NCBI GenBank assembly: GCA_012839805.1
Contig: DUMU01000035.1
Location: 1-64,000, forward strand
Origin: Bacillota bacterium
GTDB taxonomy: Bacteria > Bacillota > Limnochordia > Limnochordales > DUMU01
DNA length: 64,000 bases
Direction of reading: 5' to 3'
Shown: positions 21,233 to 32,340 of the stretch, piece after piece
How the letters are laid out: each line of letters opens with the position of its first letter
Numbering within the stretch: position 1 is the first letter of the stretch
Translations under genes and position numbers: made by a program
Notes under the pieces: generated by a model
Told to the model about the DNA's origin: nothing
Databases searched by the model: none
What the model saw: only the letters and a program-made list of their open reading frames with translations

Positions 21233-24200
21233 GTGGCCCAAAACAAAATCGTCATCCGGGGGGCTCGTGAGCACAACCTCAAGAACATTAACCTGGAAAT
21301 CCCCCGGGACCGGCTGGTCGTCTTCACCGGCCTGAGTGGTTCGGGCAAGTCTTCGCTGGCCTTCGATACGATTTACGCCGAAGGGCAGCGGCGTTACGTG
21401 GAGTCGCTCTCGGCTTACGCCCGGCAGTTCCTCGGCCAGCTGAACAAGCCCGACGTTGATGCCATCGAGGGTTTGTCGCCCGCGATCTCCATCGACCAGA
21501 AGACCGCGAGCCACAACCCCCGTTCCACCGTGGGAACGGTCACCGAGATCTACGACTACTTCCGCTTGCTCTGGGCGAGGGTGGGCCACCCCCATTGTCC
21601 CCGGTGCGGGCGTCCGGTGGAACAGCAAACGGCCCAGCAGATCGTCGATCGTGTTCTGCGGCTACCGGAAGGGACCCGTTTCTTGCTGCTCGCGCCGGTG
21701 GCCCGGGGGAAGAAAGGGGAGTTCAAGAAGGAACTCGACGACATCCGCCGGCAGGGCTTCGCCCGGGTACGGGTGGACGGGACGGTGTATGAGCTCGGCG
21801 AAGTGCCCGAGCTCGAGAAGAATAAGAAACATACGGTGGAGATCGTGGTGGACCGCCTGGTGGTCCGCCCCGGCATCGAAAGCCGCCTGACCGACTCGAT
21901 CGAGACCGCCCTTCGCCATGGTGAAGGCATTGCTTCCATCCTCATCGTGGAGAGAGAAAGAGGCGAGGCACCCGCTCCCGGCATAAGCACCCCTGAGGGC
22001 AGCGGGCGGGCCAACACAGGTGAGGATGCGGCCGGACCGGAAGCGATGGGAGAAGCCGCGGCCGGAAGGGCAGAGAAGGAGATAGTCTTCAGTGAGAAGC
22101 TTGCCTGTCCGGTCTGCGGCATAAGCTTCGACGAGCTTTCCCCCAGGCTTTTTTCGTTCAACAGCCCCTATGGGGCGTGCCCGGAGTGCGACGGTCTCGG
22201 GGTGAAAATGGAATTCGATCCCGACCTGGTGCTCGACCCGAGCCGTTCGCTCCTGGGCGGTGGCATCCGGCCCTGGGCGGAAAGCCAGAGCCAGTGGCTC
22301 TACGGCCTGATCACCGGCTTGTGCCAGCGCTACAACCTGGACTCCACCGTGCCCATCCGCCGGTTGGGGGAGGAGGCCAGGCGCCTGATTCTGTACGGTT
22401 CCGGGAAGGAGAAGGTCCGCTTTCCTTACATCAATCAGGCCGGGGAACGCAAGTGGTTCGAAGTGCCCTTCCCGGGGGTGATCCCCTGGCTCGAAGACCG
22501 GCTGCGGCAGGCCAACTCCGACTGGGCCCGGCAGGAGTACGAGCAGTACATGTCCGCACGCCCCTGTACTGCCTGCCAGGGCCGGCGGCTGCGCCCGGAA
22601 GCCCTGGCCGTCACGGTGGGGGGACGGTCCATTGCCGAGGTATCGGCCATGACGGCGCGGGAGGCCCTCGAGTTCTTCGACCGTCTCGACTTGAGTGAAA
22701 GGGAGATGACCATCGCCCGCCTGGTACTGCGCGAGATCCGGGCCCGCCTCGGTTTCCTGGTCGACGTTGGCCTCGATTACCTGACCCTGGACCGGGCGGC
22801 CAGTACGCTCTCCGGGGGTGAGGCCCAGCGCATCCGGCTCGCCACCCAGATCGGGTCCGGCCTGACGGGCGTACTCTATATCCTGGACGAACCCTCCATC
22901 GGGCTTCACCAGCGGGACAACCGGCGGCTCCTCAACACGCTGAAAAAGTTACGCGACCAAGGGAACACGTTGATCGTGGTGGAACACGACGAAGAGACCA
23001 TCCGGGAGGCCGACTGGGTGGTCGACATCGGCCCGGGGGCCGGTAACCAGGGAGGGCAGGTGGTAGCCGCGGGTCCTGTTGAGGTGATCATGGCCACTCC
23101 CGGGTCCATCACCGGCCAATACTTGAGCGGCCGGCGGCGGATACACGTACCGCCCCAACGCCGTTCACCGGGGAAAGAGTGGTTGGAGATCAAGGGGGCC
23201 CGGGAGCACAACCTGAAGAACATCGATGTGCGCGTCCCGCTGGGGCTTTTCGTGTGTGTAACCGGCGTGTCCGGTTCGGGCAAGAGCACGCTGGTGAACG
23301 AGATTCTCTACCGCCAGCTGGCGCACGATTTGAACGGTGCAAGCTCCCGCGGGGGCGATCACGACGCCATCCTGGGTGAACAGTACCTGGACAAGGTGAT
23401 CAACATCGATCAGTCCCCCATTGGGCGAACGCCTCGTTCCAACCCCGCCACTTACACCGGGGTGTTCGACCTGATCCGGCAGACCTTTGCCGAAACGCCG
23501 GAGGCGAAGATACGGGGGTACCGCCCGGGCCGCTTCAGCTTCAACCTGAAGGGGGGCCGTTGCGAGGCCTGCCAGGGCGACGGCATCATCCGTATCGAGA
23601 TGCACTTCCTGCCCGATGTGTATGTTCCCTGCGAGGTTTGCAAGGGTAAACGCTACAACCGCGAGACGCTGGAAGTGCGCTACAAGGGCAAGACCATCGC
23701 GGACGTGCTGGCAATGCGCGTGGACGAAGCCCTGAGCTTCTTCCAGAACCTTCCACAGATCTCCCGCAAGCTCCAGACCCTCTATGACGTGGGTCTCGGG
23801 TACATCCAACTGGGGCAGCCCGCTACGACGCTGTCGGGGGGCGAGGCCCAGCGGGTGAAGCTGGCCGCGGAGCTCTCGCGACGGGATACGGGGCGCACGC
23901 TCTACATTCTCGACGAGCCCACCACGGGACTACACATGGCAGATGTGGAGAAGCTCCTCGGCGTATTACACCGGCTGGTGGACGCGGGAAACACGGTAAT
24001 CGTGATCGAACACAACCTGGACGTTATCAAGACCGCAGACTACATAATAGACCTCGGTCCGGAGGGCGGCGACCGGGGGGGAGAGGTGGTCGCCGTGGGT
24101 ACGCCAGAAGAGGTAGCCGATATGCCGTGGTCGTACACGGGGCAGTTCCTGCGGCCGCTCCTGATACAGGCCGGGACCCTCAGAGCTACTCCGTTGGGCA

Positions 24201-24349
24201 AGAAAGCGGGGGCTGATCACCAGGGGGACGGTCACCGCCGCGCCGGCCCGAATGGGGTACTGAGCGTGGCGGAGCGGGAGAAGGCGGCCCCGGCAACCGC
24301 CGGATCGTCCCGGGGCGGACCGGACCCGGAGCCGCGAGGGCGACCCTGA
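21233..24349 (+). CDS. uvrA: Excinuclease ABC subunit A
   Basis: [70 protein letters not shown] twice. Confidence 0.98.
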   Translation: MAQNKIVIRGAREHNLKNINLEIPRDRLVVFTGLSGSGKSSLAFDTIYAEGQRRYVESLSAYARQFLGQLNKPDVDAIEGLSPAISIDQKTASHNPRSTVGTVTEIYDYFRLLWARVGHPHCPRCGRPVEQQTAQQIVDRVLRLPEGTRFLLLAPVARGKKGEFKKELDDIRRQGFARVRVDGTVYELGEVPELEKNKKHTVEIVVDRLVVRPGIESRLTDSIETALRHGEGIASILIVERERGEAPAPGISTPEGSGRANTGEDAAGPEAMGEAAAGRAEKEIVFSEKLACPVCGISFDELSPRLFSFNSPYGACPECDGLGVKMEFDPDLVLDPSRSLLGGGIRPWAESQSQWLYGLITGLCQRYNLDSTVPIRRLGEEARRLILYGSGKEKVRFPYINQAGERKWFEVPFPGVIPWLEDRLRQANSDWARQEYEQYMSARPCTACQGRRLRPEALAVTVGGRSIAEVSAMTAREALEFFDRLDLSEREMTIARLVLREIRARLGFLVDVGLDYLTLDRAASTLSGGEAQRIRLATQIGSGLTGVLYILDEPSIGLHQRDNRRLLNTLKKLRDQGNTLIVVEHDEETIREADWVVDIGPGAGNQGGQVVAAGPVEVIMATPGSITGQYLSGRRRIHVPPQRRSPGKEWLEIKGAREHNLKNIDVRVPLGLFVCVTGVSGSGKSTLVNEILYRQLAHDLNGASSRGGDHDAILGEQYLDKVINIDQSPIGRTPRSNPATYTGVFDLIRQTFAETPEAKIRGYRPGRFSFNLKGGRCEACQGDGIIRIEMHFLPDVYVPCEVCKGKRYNRETLEVRYKGKTIADVLAMRVDEALSFFQNLPQISRKLQTLYDVGLGYIQLGQPATTLSGGEAQRVKLAAELSRRDTGRTLYILDEPTTGLHMADVEKLLGVLHRLVDAGNTVIVIEHNLDVIKTADYIIDLGPEGGDRGGEVVAVGTPEEVADMPWSYTGQFLRPLLIQAGTLRATPLGKKAGADHQGDGHRRAGPNGVLSVAEREKAAPATAGSSRGGPDPEPRGRP

Positions 24350-24456
24350 AGCCCCAGCTAGTCCCAGCGGGTACGGCTGGTTTAACGGAGGTAAGGGTTG
24401 GAATCCGCAACCGACCGGGGGTTGACAGGCATTTCCTGATACGCGATGGAGATATA

Positions 24457-24464
24457 GTTATAAC
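24457..24464. promoter_or_regulatory. GTTATAAC palindrome (candidate HutC/GntR-type operator) upstream of SBP 2
   Basis: 8-bp perfect palindrome GT-TATA-AC about 90 nt upstream of SBP start; same octamer sits at the GntR gene promoter (34578-34585). Confidence 0.4.
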
Positions 24465-24550
24465 TTTAGAAGGAGCTGGGATGGTCCCAGCGAATATTCG
24501 TGATAGGGGGCGAGAGAATCACTACCCCGCAGTCTAAGGGAGGGAGCTAC

Positions 24551-25825
24551 ATGAGCAGGCGTGCAGTACCGTTGGTCATCGTCCTGGCTTTCGGGCTGTT
24601 GCCAAGCGTAATGCCGAGCCTCGCCGCCGAGAAACCCGTCACCACCGTGGAGTTCTGGTCGTGGGCGACGGGGGATGAGTTGAAGCAGCTGAATGAGCGC
24701 ATCAGACTTTTCGAGAACGCCAACCCGGACATCAAGATCAATTTGGTTACCGTTGGTTGGGCCGAAATCGGTACCAAGCTGCCCGTGGCCGTTGCCGGCG
24801 GTAATTCCCCCGATCTGGTGACCGTCAGTTCGTACTGGGGCTATGACCTGGCAGTGAATAAGCTCTACATCGATCTCCGTCCTTATCTGGAAGCAGTACG
24901 GAAGCAAGACCCGGCCTGGGATGTTGACGATATCTTTGCCGGTGCCATGACTATGTGGCAAACGGCCGATGGTGATCAGTTTGCCTTCCCGGACAGCCTG
25001 GACATCCAAGGCGTCTTCTACAATCAGGACCGGTATGACGAAACCGGCCTTCGCTATCCCAATGACAAGACGTGGAATTGGAGCGACATGCTTACCGAGT
25101 CGATCAAGATGACTGCCGATGTTAACGGTGACGGTGAGATAGACCGCTGGGGGATTAGCGATTACTACTTCAACTGGTACCAGCTGATCCTGGCCAACGG
25201 TGGCCAGATCCTGACCAAGGACTTCAAGAACGCCATGAATACGTCCGCAGCTCGGCAGGCCTGGGAGTACTGGAAGAAGTTCTACGATGCCAAGGCGATT
25301 CGCGGTTGGATCAGCAGCACCGTCCACGGTGATGCTTCTTTCCGAGCCGGCCATGTGGGTCTGCAGCCGGCCGGTTACTGGCTGGCTCTGCAGCTCAACG
25401 CGATGGAGAAGAAGCTGCATTACGATGTGACGGGCATGCCCCTCAGCCCGGCCGGCAAGCGGGCGGCTACCGCGGACGGCTCGGGCGTGATGATTCCGGC
25501 GGGGGCGAAGCATCCCGATGCTGCTTGGCGTTTCATCAAGTTCATGCATTCCAAAGAGATGCTGGCGGAGGTAGCCAAGCAGCCTGGTGCCATGCCGCTG
25601 CGCCGCTCTTCAGCTGCGGTCGCGTTCCGGATCCCCGATCCTCCTAAGAACAAGGCCATCTTTGCCCAGATCCTCGAATACACGGTGGGCAATCCGAGAA
25701 CCCCGAAGTGGAGCCAAGTACGTTCGCTGATCTTCCAAGCCGGCTCGCAGTTCTTCACGGGAGCCAAATCTTACGAGCAAGCTATGGAGTATTTCTCCGA
25801 GCAGCTTGCCATCATTCTGAAGTAG
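24551..25825 (+). CDS. ABC transporter extracellular (sugar-type) solute-binding protein, orphan 2
   Basis: Signal peptide MSRRAVPLVIVLAFGLLPSVMPSLAAEKP; FWSWATGDELKQLNERIRLFENANPDIKINLVTVGW; no adjacent permeases; GGGAGG Shine-Dalgarno. Confidence 0.93.
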   Translation: MSRRAVPLVIVLAFGLLPSVMPSLAAEKPVTTVEFWSWATGDELKQLNERIRLFENANPDIKINLVTVGWAEIGTKLPVAVAGGNSPDLVTVSSYWGYDLAVNKLYIDLRPYLEAVRKQDPAWDVDDIFAGAMTMWQTADGDQFAFPDSLDIQGVFYNQDRYDETGLRYPNDKTWNWSDMLTESIKMTADVNGDGEIDRWGISDYYFNWYQLILANGGQILTKDFKNAMNTSAARQAWEYWKKFYDAKAIRGWISSTVHGDASFRAGHVGLQPAGYWLALQLNAMEKKLHYDVTGMPLSPAGKRAATADGSGVMIPAGAKHPDAAWRFIKFMHSKEMLAEVAKQPGAMPLRRSSAAVAFRIPDPPKNKAIFAQILEYTVGNPRTPKWSQVRSLIFQAGSQFFTGAKSYEQAMEYFSEQLAIILK

Positions 25826-25869
25826 CGGACGCAACCGGTTGGTCATAGGCCAAGCAGCCGGTGGCCGGC

Positions 25870-25902
25870 GGCCCGGGGGCTCGTTCCCCGGGCCTTTCGG
25901 TT
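25870..25902 (+). terminator. Rho-independent terminator GGCCCGGGG-loop-CCCCGGGCC-TTTCGGTT
   Basis: 9-bp perfect GC stem after SBP 2 stop, followed by T-rich tract. Confidence 0.7.
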
Positions 25903-25952
25903 ATCCGGTGATTCCCAACGTGCTTTATACTTATGGACGGGGGTAAGGGTCC

Positions 25953-28127
25953 GTGCCTGGCCCGAAGACGGTAAACCGTGTGCAGGCGAAATGCCAGGGC
26001 GGTTACGAAGACATGACCAGGTCGAAGCAGAGTGCGAGCATACGGTCGGAGCAAGGGGCCGGCGTGATCCAGACGAGCCTCAGGGAGAAGCTGGCTCTTC
26101 TCCCCGGCCGCCCCGGCGTCTACCTCATGAAGGACCGGCAGGGGAAGGTTATCTACATTGGCAAGGCCGTCTCGCTGCGCCGCCGGGTTCGTTCTTACTT
26201 CCAGGGCCTTTCCAAGGGCGAAGGCGGGGTACCCAAGCGCCATGCCGGGACCAAAGTAGGGCAGATGGTCGCCGAGGTAACCGACCTCGATTGGATCGTC
26301 ACCGACTCCGAGGCCGAGGCGCTCATCCTCGAGTCCAACCTGATCAAACTGCATCGCCCGTGGTTCAACGTCAAACTACGGGATGACAAGGCGTACCCGT
26401 ACATCAAGGTGACCACCAACGAGACTTATCCGCGCCTTGTGATCGTGCGGCGCCCGCAAGCGGACGGCGCCCGTTACTTCGGCCCGTATACAAGCTCTAC
26501 CGCGGTACGGGAGACATTGCAGTTCATCCGCAAGCTCTTTCCCATTCGCACCTGCCAGCTGGAGCTGGATAAGGGCCAGCGCCGGAGCCGCCCTTGCTTG
26601 CTTTATCACATCGGGCGCTGCCCGGGGCCGTGCGTAGACGGTCTGACGACTCCGGAGGAGTATCGCCAGATCATTGACGAGATCTGCCTTTTCCTGGAGG
26701 GCCGCCAGGAGAAGCTGGTGGCCGGTTTGCGGCAACGCATGAAAGAGGCCGCGGCCGGCCTTGCATTTGAACGGGCCGCTCGCCTCCGGGACGTTCTGCA
26801 AGCCATCGAGAAGGTGGTGGAGCGGCAAAAGATAGTCTCGCCGCGCCTTGGTGACGTGGATGTGATAGGACTGGCCCGGGATGAACGGTTGGCTCTCGCC
26901 TGTGCCGCCGTTCTTTTCGTCCGGGACGGCAAACTGGTGGGACGGGAGACCTTCTTCCTGGATTGGGCCGCGAACGCCCAATCCCGTCCGGCCGGGGCCG
27001 GCGAGGTGGCCGAGATACTCAGCACGTTTCTCAGCCGTTATTACGCGCAAGCCACCTTCGTGCCGCCCGAGATCTGGCTCACCGCCCCGGTACGGCCGGA
27101 GGATCAGCGTTTGCTGGTGGCCTGGCTGGGCCGGCGCCGCCTGGAGGTGGAACGAGAGCGGAACGGGCAGGTACGGATCATAGTACCGCGACGGGGCGAG
27201 CGGGCCGCGCTGGTACGCCTGGCCGACGAGAACGCAAATGAAGCATTGCGGGAGTACGTGGAATCGACCAGCCGCCGGGAGGCTGCCAACCAAAAGGGGA
27301 TGGAGGAATTGGCTCGGGTCCTCGGTCTACCCGGGCTTCCCTGGCGGATCGAGGCCTACGACATCTCCAACCTCCAGGAGCGAGAGCCCGTCGCCGCCAT
27401 GGTGGTGCTAGAGGGAGGCGAGCCGGCGCCGTCGGAATACCGCAAGTTCAAGATGCGCACTCCGGGTCCCGACGACTTCGCCATGATGGCCGAGGTGGTC
27501 GAGCGTCGCTTCCGCCATGGCCTAAGCGAGCGCCGGGATCTCGCGGCCATGGGGTTGCTCGGCACGATCGAGCGCCGGCCTCCTGCCTGGATGACCAAGG
27601 GTGGCGACCGGGAGCCGGCTGGCGGTCCGGCGAAAGCCGGCCCGGAGGCCAGCCCCGACGTGGGCGGAAGGCGAACGCCCGCTCGTTTTGCCATCTTGCC
27701 CGACCTGGTGGTGATCGACGGAGGTCCGGGGCAGTTAAATGCCGCCGTCGAAGTGCTGGACCGGCTCGGCCTGGGGGCCCTACCGGTCATAGGCCTGGCC
27801 AAGGAGAACGAGTGGATCTACGTTCCAGGGCAGGCCGAGCCGGTGATTTTACCCGGTCATTCACCGGCGCTCCATCTTCTGCAGCGGGTACGGGACGAAG
27901 CCCACCGCTTCGGCCTGAGCTTCCACCGCCGGCTGCGAGGCCGGCGGGTGCTGGCCTCGCAGCTGGATGACGTACCCGGCATCGGCCCGGCCCGCAAGAA
28001 GGCATTGTTGCAGGCTTTCGGTTCAATCTCGAGAATCCGCCGCGCGAGTGTAGAGGAGCTGGCGGCCGTCCCGGGTATCTCCCGTGAACTGGCCGTACGC
28101 ATCCACGAACACCTGGGAGGTATGTGA
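25953..28127 (+). CDS. uvrC: Excinuclease ABC subunit C (true start possibly 26013 or 26064)
   Basis: LALLPGRPGVYLMKDRQGKVIYIGKAVSLRRRVRSYF (GIY-YIG), PDLVVIDGGPGQLNAA, C-terminal HhH motifs. Confidence 0.98.
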   Translation: MPGPKTVNRVQAKCQGGYEDMTRSKQSASIRSEQGAGVIQTSLREKLALLPGRPGVYLMKDRQGKVIYIGKAVSLRRRVRSYFQGLSKGEGGVPKRHAGTKVGQMVAEVTDLDWIVTDSEAEALILESNLIKLHRPWFNVKLRDDKAYPYIKVTTNETYPRLVIVRRPQADGARYFGPYTSSTAVRETLQFIRKLFPIRTCQLELDKGQRRSRPCLLYHIGRCPGPCVDGLTTPEEYRQIIDEICLFLEGRQEKLVAGLRQRMKEAAAGLAFERAARLRDVLQAIEKVVERQKIVSPRLGDVDVIGLARDERLALACAAVLFVRDGKLVGRETFFLDWAANAQSRPAGAGEVAEILSTFLSRYYAQATFVPPEIWLTAPVRPEDQRLLVAWLGRRRLEVERERNGQVRIIVPRRGERAALVRLADENANEALREYVESTSRREAANQKGMEELARVLGLPGLPWRIEAYDISNLQEREPVAAMVVLEGGEPAPSEYRKFKMRTPGPDDFAMMAEVVERRFRHGLSERRDLAAMGLLGTIERRPPAWMTKGGDREPAGGPAKAGPEASPDVGGRRTPARFAILPDLVVIDGGPGQLNAAVEVLDRLGLGALPVIGLAKENEWIYVPGQAEPVILPGHSPALHLLQRVRDEAHRFGLSFHRRLRGRRVLASQLDDVPGIGPARKKALLQAFGSISRIRRASVEELAAVPGISRELAVRIHEHLGGM

Positions 28128-28223
28128 ACCGGTTCTCGGCCGTACCGGGTTCAGCTCGCAGCTCGGGTGGAGGCCGGCGGCCCGCTTGAGCTTGGCTATT
28201 CGGGGACGGGCCGGCCCGGGATG

Positions 28224-29213
28224 CTAAGGCCGCTGGTATTTTGTGAGCAGTTCCATGGCCTCAGGGCTTAGGGACGGGGGTACGGGAGCGGGTGGGGCCA
28301 GGACGTACCCTTGAGCAAAGGCTACGTTCTCGGCGAGCAAGACGGCCAATTCGTCGAGGGTTTCCACCTGCTCGGCCACGACATTGATTCCGGCCCGGCG
28401 AGCCCCTTCCACCAGAGTGGCGAGAAATCTGCGCCGGCGCGGATCGCTGGCGAGCCCCTTCACCAGAACGCGATCCAACTTGAGCCATTCGGGTTGGAGT
28501 TCAACCAGGCTGGCGAGGCCCGAAAACGCCACGCCAAAGTCGTCCAGGGAGAATTGCCATCCCTTGGCCCGGAGGGCGGGAAGGATGGGGGCGAGAAGAG
28601 GGTCCCGCAGGGACGGGTCTTCTTCGCTCAGCTCGAGGACGGCGGGGTGTCGCAACTCGGCCTTAAGCTCGTCTAGGTAGAGGGCGTCCCGGGGACAGGC
28701 AGCCGGCGCGCCGGCTTCGGCAGCCGCCATGCCCGGGGTAGACGGGGTCGCGCCGGCGGGCGGGGTCACGGTTACCCTCAGGAGAGGGGCGACGCTCGCG
28801 ACGTTCAGGAAAAGGAGATCATCCGGAGGTACCAGCCCTGCGGCACGGCGGACGGCCAGGAGCCGGGAGAGCCGGTCGAGTTCGAGCAGGAGTCCGGCCC
28901 GGCGGGCCAGCGAGAAAAGCACCCGGGGACTTTCGAGAACGGTTCCAGAAGGTCCCCGGGTCAGGGCTTCGTATCCGATCACCCGGCCTTCGGCCAGGCT
29001 TACTACCGGCTGAAAGAAAGTGCGCAAGAACTCGGGTTCTTCCAGGAGCTGCTTGATGATGCGAACGGCTTCCGGATCGGGAGCGGGAGCGTCGGGCAGA
29101 GGATGGCCTTCGTCCGGGGCCGAAGGCTCACCGGGAGGGATCCAGTCTCCGGGAGCTATCGCCCAAAGATGCTCCTCGACAACAAGCAGCTCGCCCAATA
29201 ACATATCGAGCAC
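28224..29213 (-). CDS. EAL domain protein (putative c-di-GMP phosphodiesterase)
   Basis: FFQPVVSLAEGRVIGYEALTRGP, LFLNVAS, LELSEED, FSLDDFGVAFSGLASLVELQPEWLKLDRVLVKGL, INVVAEQVETLDEL, AQGYVLAPP; most catalytic EAL positions retained. Confidence 0.88.
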   Translation of the reverse strand: MLDMLLGELLVVEEHLWAIAPGDWIPPGEPSAPDEGHPLPDAPAPDPEAVRIIKQLLEEPEFLRTFFQPVVSLAEGRVIGYEALTRGPSGTVLESPRVLFSLARRAGLLLELDRLSRLLAVRRAAGLVPPDDLLFLNVASVAPLLRVTVTPPAGATPSTPGMAAAEAGAPAACPRDALYLDELKAELRHPAVLELSEEDPSLRDPLLAPILPALRAKGWQFSLDDFGVAFSGLASLVELQPEWLKLDRVLVKGLASDPRRRRFLATLVEGARRAGINVVAEQVETLDELAVLLAENVAFAQGYVLAPPAPVPPSLSPEAMELLTKYQRP

Positions 29214-29326
29214 CCCTACCTTTCCTCACGTACCAGGCATCGGCGTAAAAGGCCGGAAGGTTGAGGAAAGCAGCAGGTAAACGAGGCAGTCGGGCGAAAC
29301 CAGGGAGAGAAAGGGGGGCGGGCAAT

Positions 29327-30280
29327 GGCATGGCTTACTTCGGAGTAGTTTCTCTCAGCCTCAGCCGGTTACCGTTCACCGAGTTTCTGGACTTTCTTAC
29401 GGAGATAGAGGCGGATGGTTTCGAGCTGACCACCGTGGCCGGAGCGCACCGCGGACAGGTGGAGCTGGCAACGGAGGAGGGTCGCCGGCGCCTGTCCGAA
29501 CAGGTGGCAGCCGCCGGGCGCCGGATTTTGTCCCTGGGAGCTTACAACACTTTCATCGTACCTGCCGAGGCGCTACCGGCCCAGGTTGAACGGCTGGCCG
29601 GTTACATCCGGCTGGCCGCCGAACTCGGGATTCCGGTGGTACGGGCGATGGGGGGCGAGCTCCCCGAGGGTTTCACCCGGGAAGAGGGGATCACCGCCTT
29701 GGTGGAGGGTTTCCGCCAAGCGGCCCGCATCGCCGCCGATCACGGGGTGGTGCTGGCCCTGGAGAACCACGGGCGCTTCTTGCAGGAGGCAGACCTGCTG
29801 AAAGAGGTCGTGGAAAAGGTTGACTCCCCCCACTTCCGCCTTACTCTGGATACGGGCAACTTCTGCTGGGCGGGGCGTAGCATTGCCGAGGCGCGGGCGG
29901 CTTTTGCCGCTTTGCTGCCCTACGTGGCCAATGTTCATCTGAAGGATGTGGAGGCCGGAGCTGGTGTTCGTTTCGTTCCCGCCGGCACGGGGCAACTGGC
30001 AGAGGCGTTGGCGGACCTCTTGCACGGGCTGGCAAAGCAGGACTATTCTGGCCCCATACAGGTGGAATTCGAAGGGGCCGGGGACCCCCGGGAATTGCTC
30101 GGCCGGGAAGACCCCAACATCGATCGATATCTCAAATCGGGAACTCGCCACGGTTTGCAATGGGCGAAGGAGACGTGGGACAGTGCAGGTTTACATCATG
30201 GCGGACATGGAGGGGATCGGAGGTATCGTACTGCGGGAACAGGTGTCGCGCGGGACTCCGGAATATGCGGAGGCCCGTGA
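29327..30280 (+). CDS. Sugar phosphate isomerase/epimerase (AP_endonuc_2 TIM-barrel)
   Basis: MAYFGVVSLSLSRLPFTEFLDFLTEIEADGFELTT ... GVVLALENHGRFLQEADLLKEVVEKVDSPHFRLTLDTGNFCWAG ... YVANVHLKDVEAG; ORF overlaps next gene by about 98 nt. Confidence 0.85.
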   Translation, partial: GMAYFGVVSLSLSRLPFTEFLDFLTEIEADGFELTTVAGAHRGQVELATEEGRRRLSEQVAAAGRRILSLGAYNTFIVPAEALPAQVERLAGYIRLAAELGIPVVRAMGGELPEGFTREEGITALVEGFRQAARIAADHGVVLALENHGRFLQEADLLKEVVEKVDSPHFRLTLDTGNFCWAGRSIAEARAAFAALLPYVANVHLKDVEAGAGVRFVPAGTGQLAEALADLLHGLAKQDYSGPIQVEFEGAGDPRELLGREDPNIDRYLKSGTRHGLQWAKETWDSAGLHHGGHGGDRRYRTAGTGVARDSGICGGP

Positions 30281-30983
30281 GCTCTTCATTGCCGAAGTGA
30301 ACGCCGCGGTCGACGGCGCGTTCGCGGGCGGGGCGAGCCGGGTCATCGTGAGGGACGCCCACGGGACGGGGTTCAACTTTCCTCTGGAGAAAATGGATCC
30401 GAGGGCGGAGTGGGTCGCAGGGGCGGTGCCGGCGGGAGAGCGTTTCCCGGGGATGACCGGGGAGACGGACCTCTTGTTGCTGGTGGGCTACCATGCCCGG
30501 GCGGGTACGGAGGCTGCGGTGCGAGACCATACCATGAGCAGCCTGACCTGGCAGCGCTTCGAGCTCAACGGCCGGGAAGGAGGCGAGGTGATGATCGACG
30601 CCGCGCTCGCCGGTTACCTGGGGGTGCCGGTCGGCCTCGTCACGGGCGACGATAAGGTCTGCCGCGAGGCGCGGGAGCTCCTGGGGGAGGTCGAGACGGC
30701 GGAGGTGAAAAAGGGCCTCGGGCGGCACGCGGCGCAACTCCTCGCTCCCGAGGCAAGCCGCCGGCGGGTGCGGGAGGCGGCCGCCCGGGCGGTGAGACGA
30801 GCCCGGGACTTCACGCCTTTCGTGGTTAAGCCGCCGATCGTGGTCCGTATCCGGTTCACCGGGACCGAGATGGCCGATGCCGTCCGGGTGGATGGCAAAA
30901 CTCGCGTCCGTCTGGACGGCCAGACCATCGAGTACCGGGGAGACGACCTCTGGCAGGTAGTGAGTATGGCTTTGTGGGGTTGA
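30183..30983 (+). CDS. M55 family D-aminopeptidase (DppA-like)
   Basis: VQVYIMADMEGIGGIVLREQV, VIVRDAHGTGFN, LLLLVGYHARAGTEAAVRDHTMSS, GVPVGLVTGDDKVCREA. Confidence 0.93.
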   Translation: MQVYIMADMEGIGGIVLREQVSRGTPEYAEARELFIAEVNAAVDGAFAGGASRVIVRDAHGTGFNFPLEKMDPRAEWVAGAVPAGERFPGMTGETDLLLLVGYHARAGTEAAVRDHTMSSLTWQRFELNGREGGEVMIDAALAGYLGVPVGLVTGDDKVCREARELLGEVETAEVKKGLGRHAAQLLAPEASRRRVREAAARAVRRARDFTPFVVKPPIVVRIRFTGTEMADAVRVDGKTRVRLDGQTIEYRGDDLWQVVSMALWG

Positions 30984-31038
30984 AAGTAACCCGGTGGAAC
31001 TCTCAGGCTAGTAAGCCGGAAGCGGGGGTAGTGACAGG

Positions 31039-32145
31039 ATGAGCAGCAAGGAGTTCACCATCAACTTGGCCGCAGAACTTTTGCGTCACCCGCCGGTGGA
31101 GAAGCCGGTAGGCTGGGCGGTGGTCGGGTGCGGAGTGATCGGGCCACTACACGCCGCCGGGGTGGCCAAGGGGCCCTTCACCCGGCTGGTTGCTTGTTGC
31201 GACATCGTGGCGGAGCGGGCGGAAAACCTGGCCCGGCAGCACGGGGCGAAGGCGTACACCAGCCTGGAACAGGTGCTGGATGACCCGGAGGTAGAGGCGG
31301 TGTCGATCTGCACTCCTTCGGGGATGCATCCCGAGATGACGATTCGGGCCTTGCGGGCGGGTAAGCACGTGTTGACCGAAAAGCCCATGGCCATCCACCT
31401 CGAGGATGCCGACGCCATGATCAGGACCGCGGAAGAGACGGGCGGGCAGCTGGCAGTTATCTTTCAACGCCGGACTCAGCCGGTCTTTCGCACCATCAAG
31501 GCGGCGATGGAGGAAAAAGTACTTGGTAAACCGGTTCTGGGCGATGCTTACATGAAGTACTACCGTTCCCCCGAGTATTACCGCAGCGCGGATTGGCGGG
31601 GCACTTGGCAGTGGGACGGTGGCGGCGCACTGATGAACCAGGGGATACACATCATTGATATGCTGCAATGGCTCATGGGCCCGGTCGAGTCCGTCTACGC
31701 TCACGCAGGTACTCTGGTCAGAGAGATCGAGGTAGAAGATACCGCGGTGGCAGTACTGAAGTTCAGAAACGGAGCCTTCGGGGTAATCGAGGGGACCACT
31801 TCTGTATATCCTGGAGTGGACCATCGTATTGAACTGCATGGCGAGAAGGGCACCATCCGGGTTGACGGCGAGAGGATCGTGGAATGGCGGGTAGAGGGTC
31901 CGGACGGCAAGCCCGTATCCCGGCTGGAGGGAACAACAGGTGAGGCCGGCAGCCCTTCGCCGACCTCGGACCCGCGGGCGATTTCGGCCGACGGGCACTG
32001 GATCCAGATCCAGGACCTGGCATTGGCCATTCGGGACGGCCGGCCGCCCCTGGTTCCCGGGCGGGAGGGCCGGCCGGCGCTGGAGATCATCCTGGGAATC
32101 TACGAGTCCAGCCGGACGGGCCGGGAGGTTTATCTGGGCAGATAG
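31039..32145 (+). CDS. Gfo/Idh/MocA family oxidoreductase
   Basis: GWAVVGCGVIGPLHAAGVAK ... AVSICTPSGMHPEMTIRALRAGKHVLTEKPMAIHLEDADAMI ... GGGALMNQGIHIIDMLQWLMGPVESVYA. Confidence 0.95.
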   Translation: MSSKEFTINLAAELLRHPPVEKPVGWAVVGCGVIGPLHAAGVAKGPFTRLVACCDIVAERAENLARQHGAKAYTSLEQVLDDPEVEAVSICTPSGMHPEMTIRALRAGKHVLTEKPMAIHLEDADAMIRTAEETGGQLAVIFQRRTQPVFRTIKAAMEEKVLGKPVLGDAYMKYYRSPEYYRSADWRGTWQWDGGGALMNQGIHIIDMLQWLMGPVESVYAHAGTLVREIEVEDTAVAVLKFRNGAFGVIEGTTSVYPGVDHRIELHGEKGTIRVDGERIVEWRVEGPDGKPVSRLEGTTGEAGSPSPTSDPRAISADGHWIQIQDLALAIRDGRPPLVPGREGRPALEIILGIYESSRTGREVYLGR

Positions 32146-32340
32146 GGCGGACGCCCGGTTGACCCGGCCGGGCGAGCCGGTCTGATAGGCTGGGCCGGCC
32201 CGGTCGAACCGGCTTGAGCCGGGGGCCGGGCAGTTCAAGGGAGCGGGCAGGGCCGCGCCGGCGCAGAAGGCCGGGCTCGGGCCGGGTTGGCGACAGGCTC
32301 GGCGCCCACCAGATCGGAAATGCAGGCGGAGGTGCGAGGG

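Noticed and set aside
24422-24464. TTGACA (24422-24427) paired with TATAGT/GATATA as a sigmaA promoter for SBP 2
   Set aside because: Spacing is 23-25 bp, outside the functional range; only the palindrome is reported.
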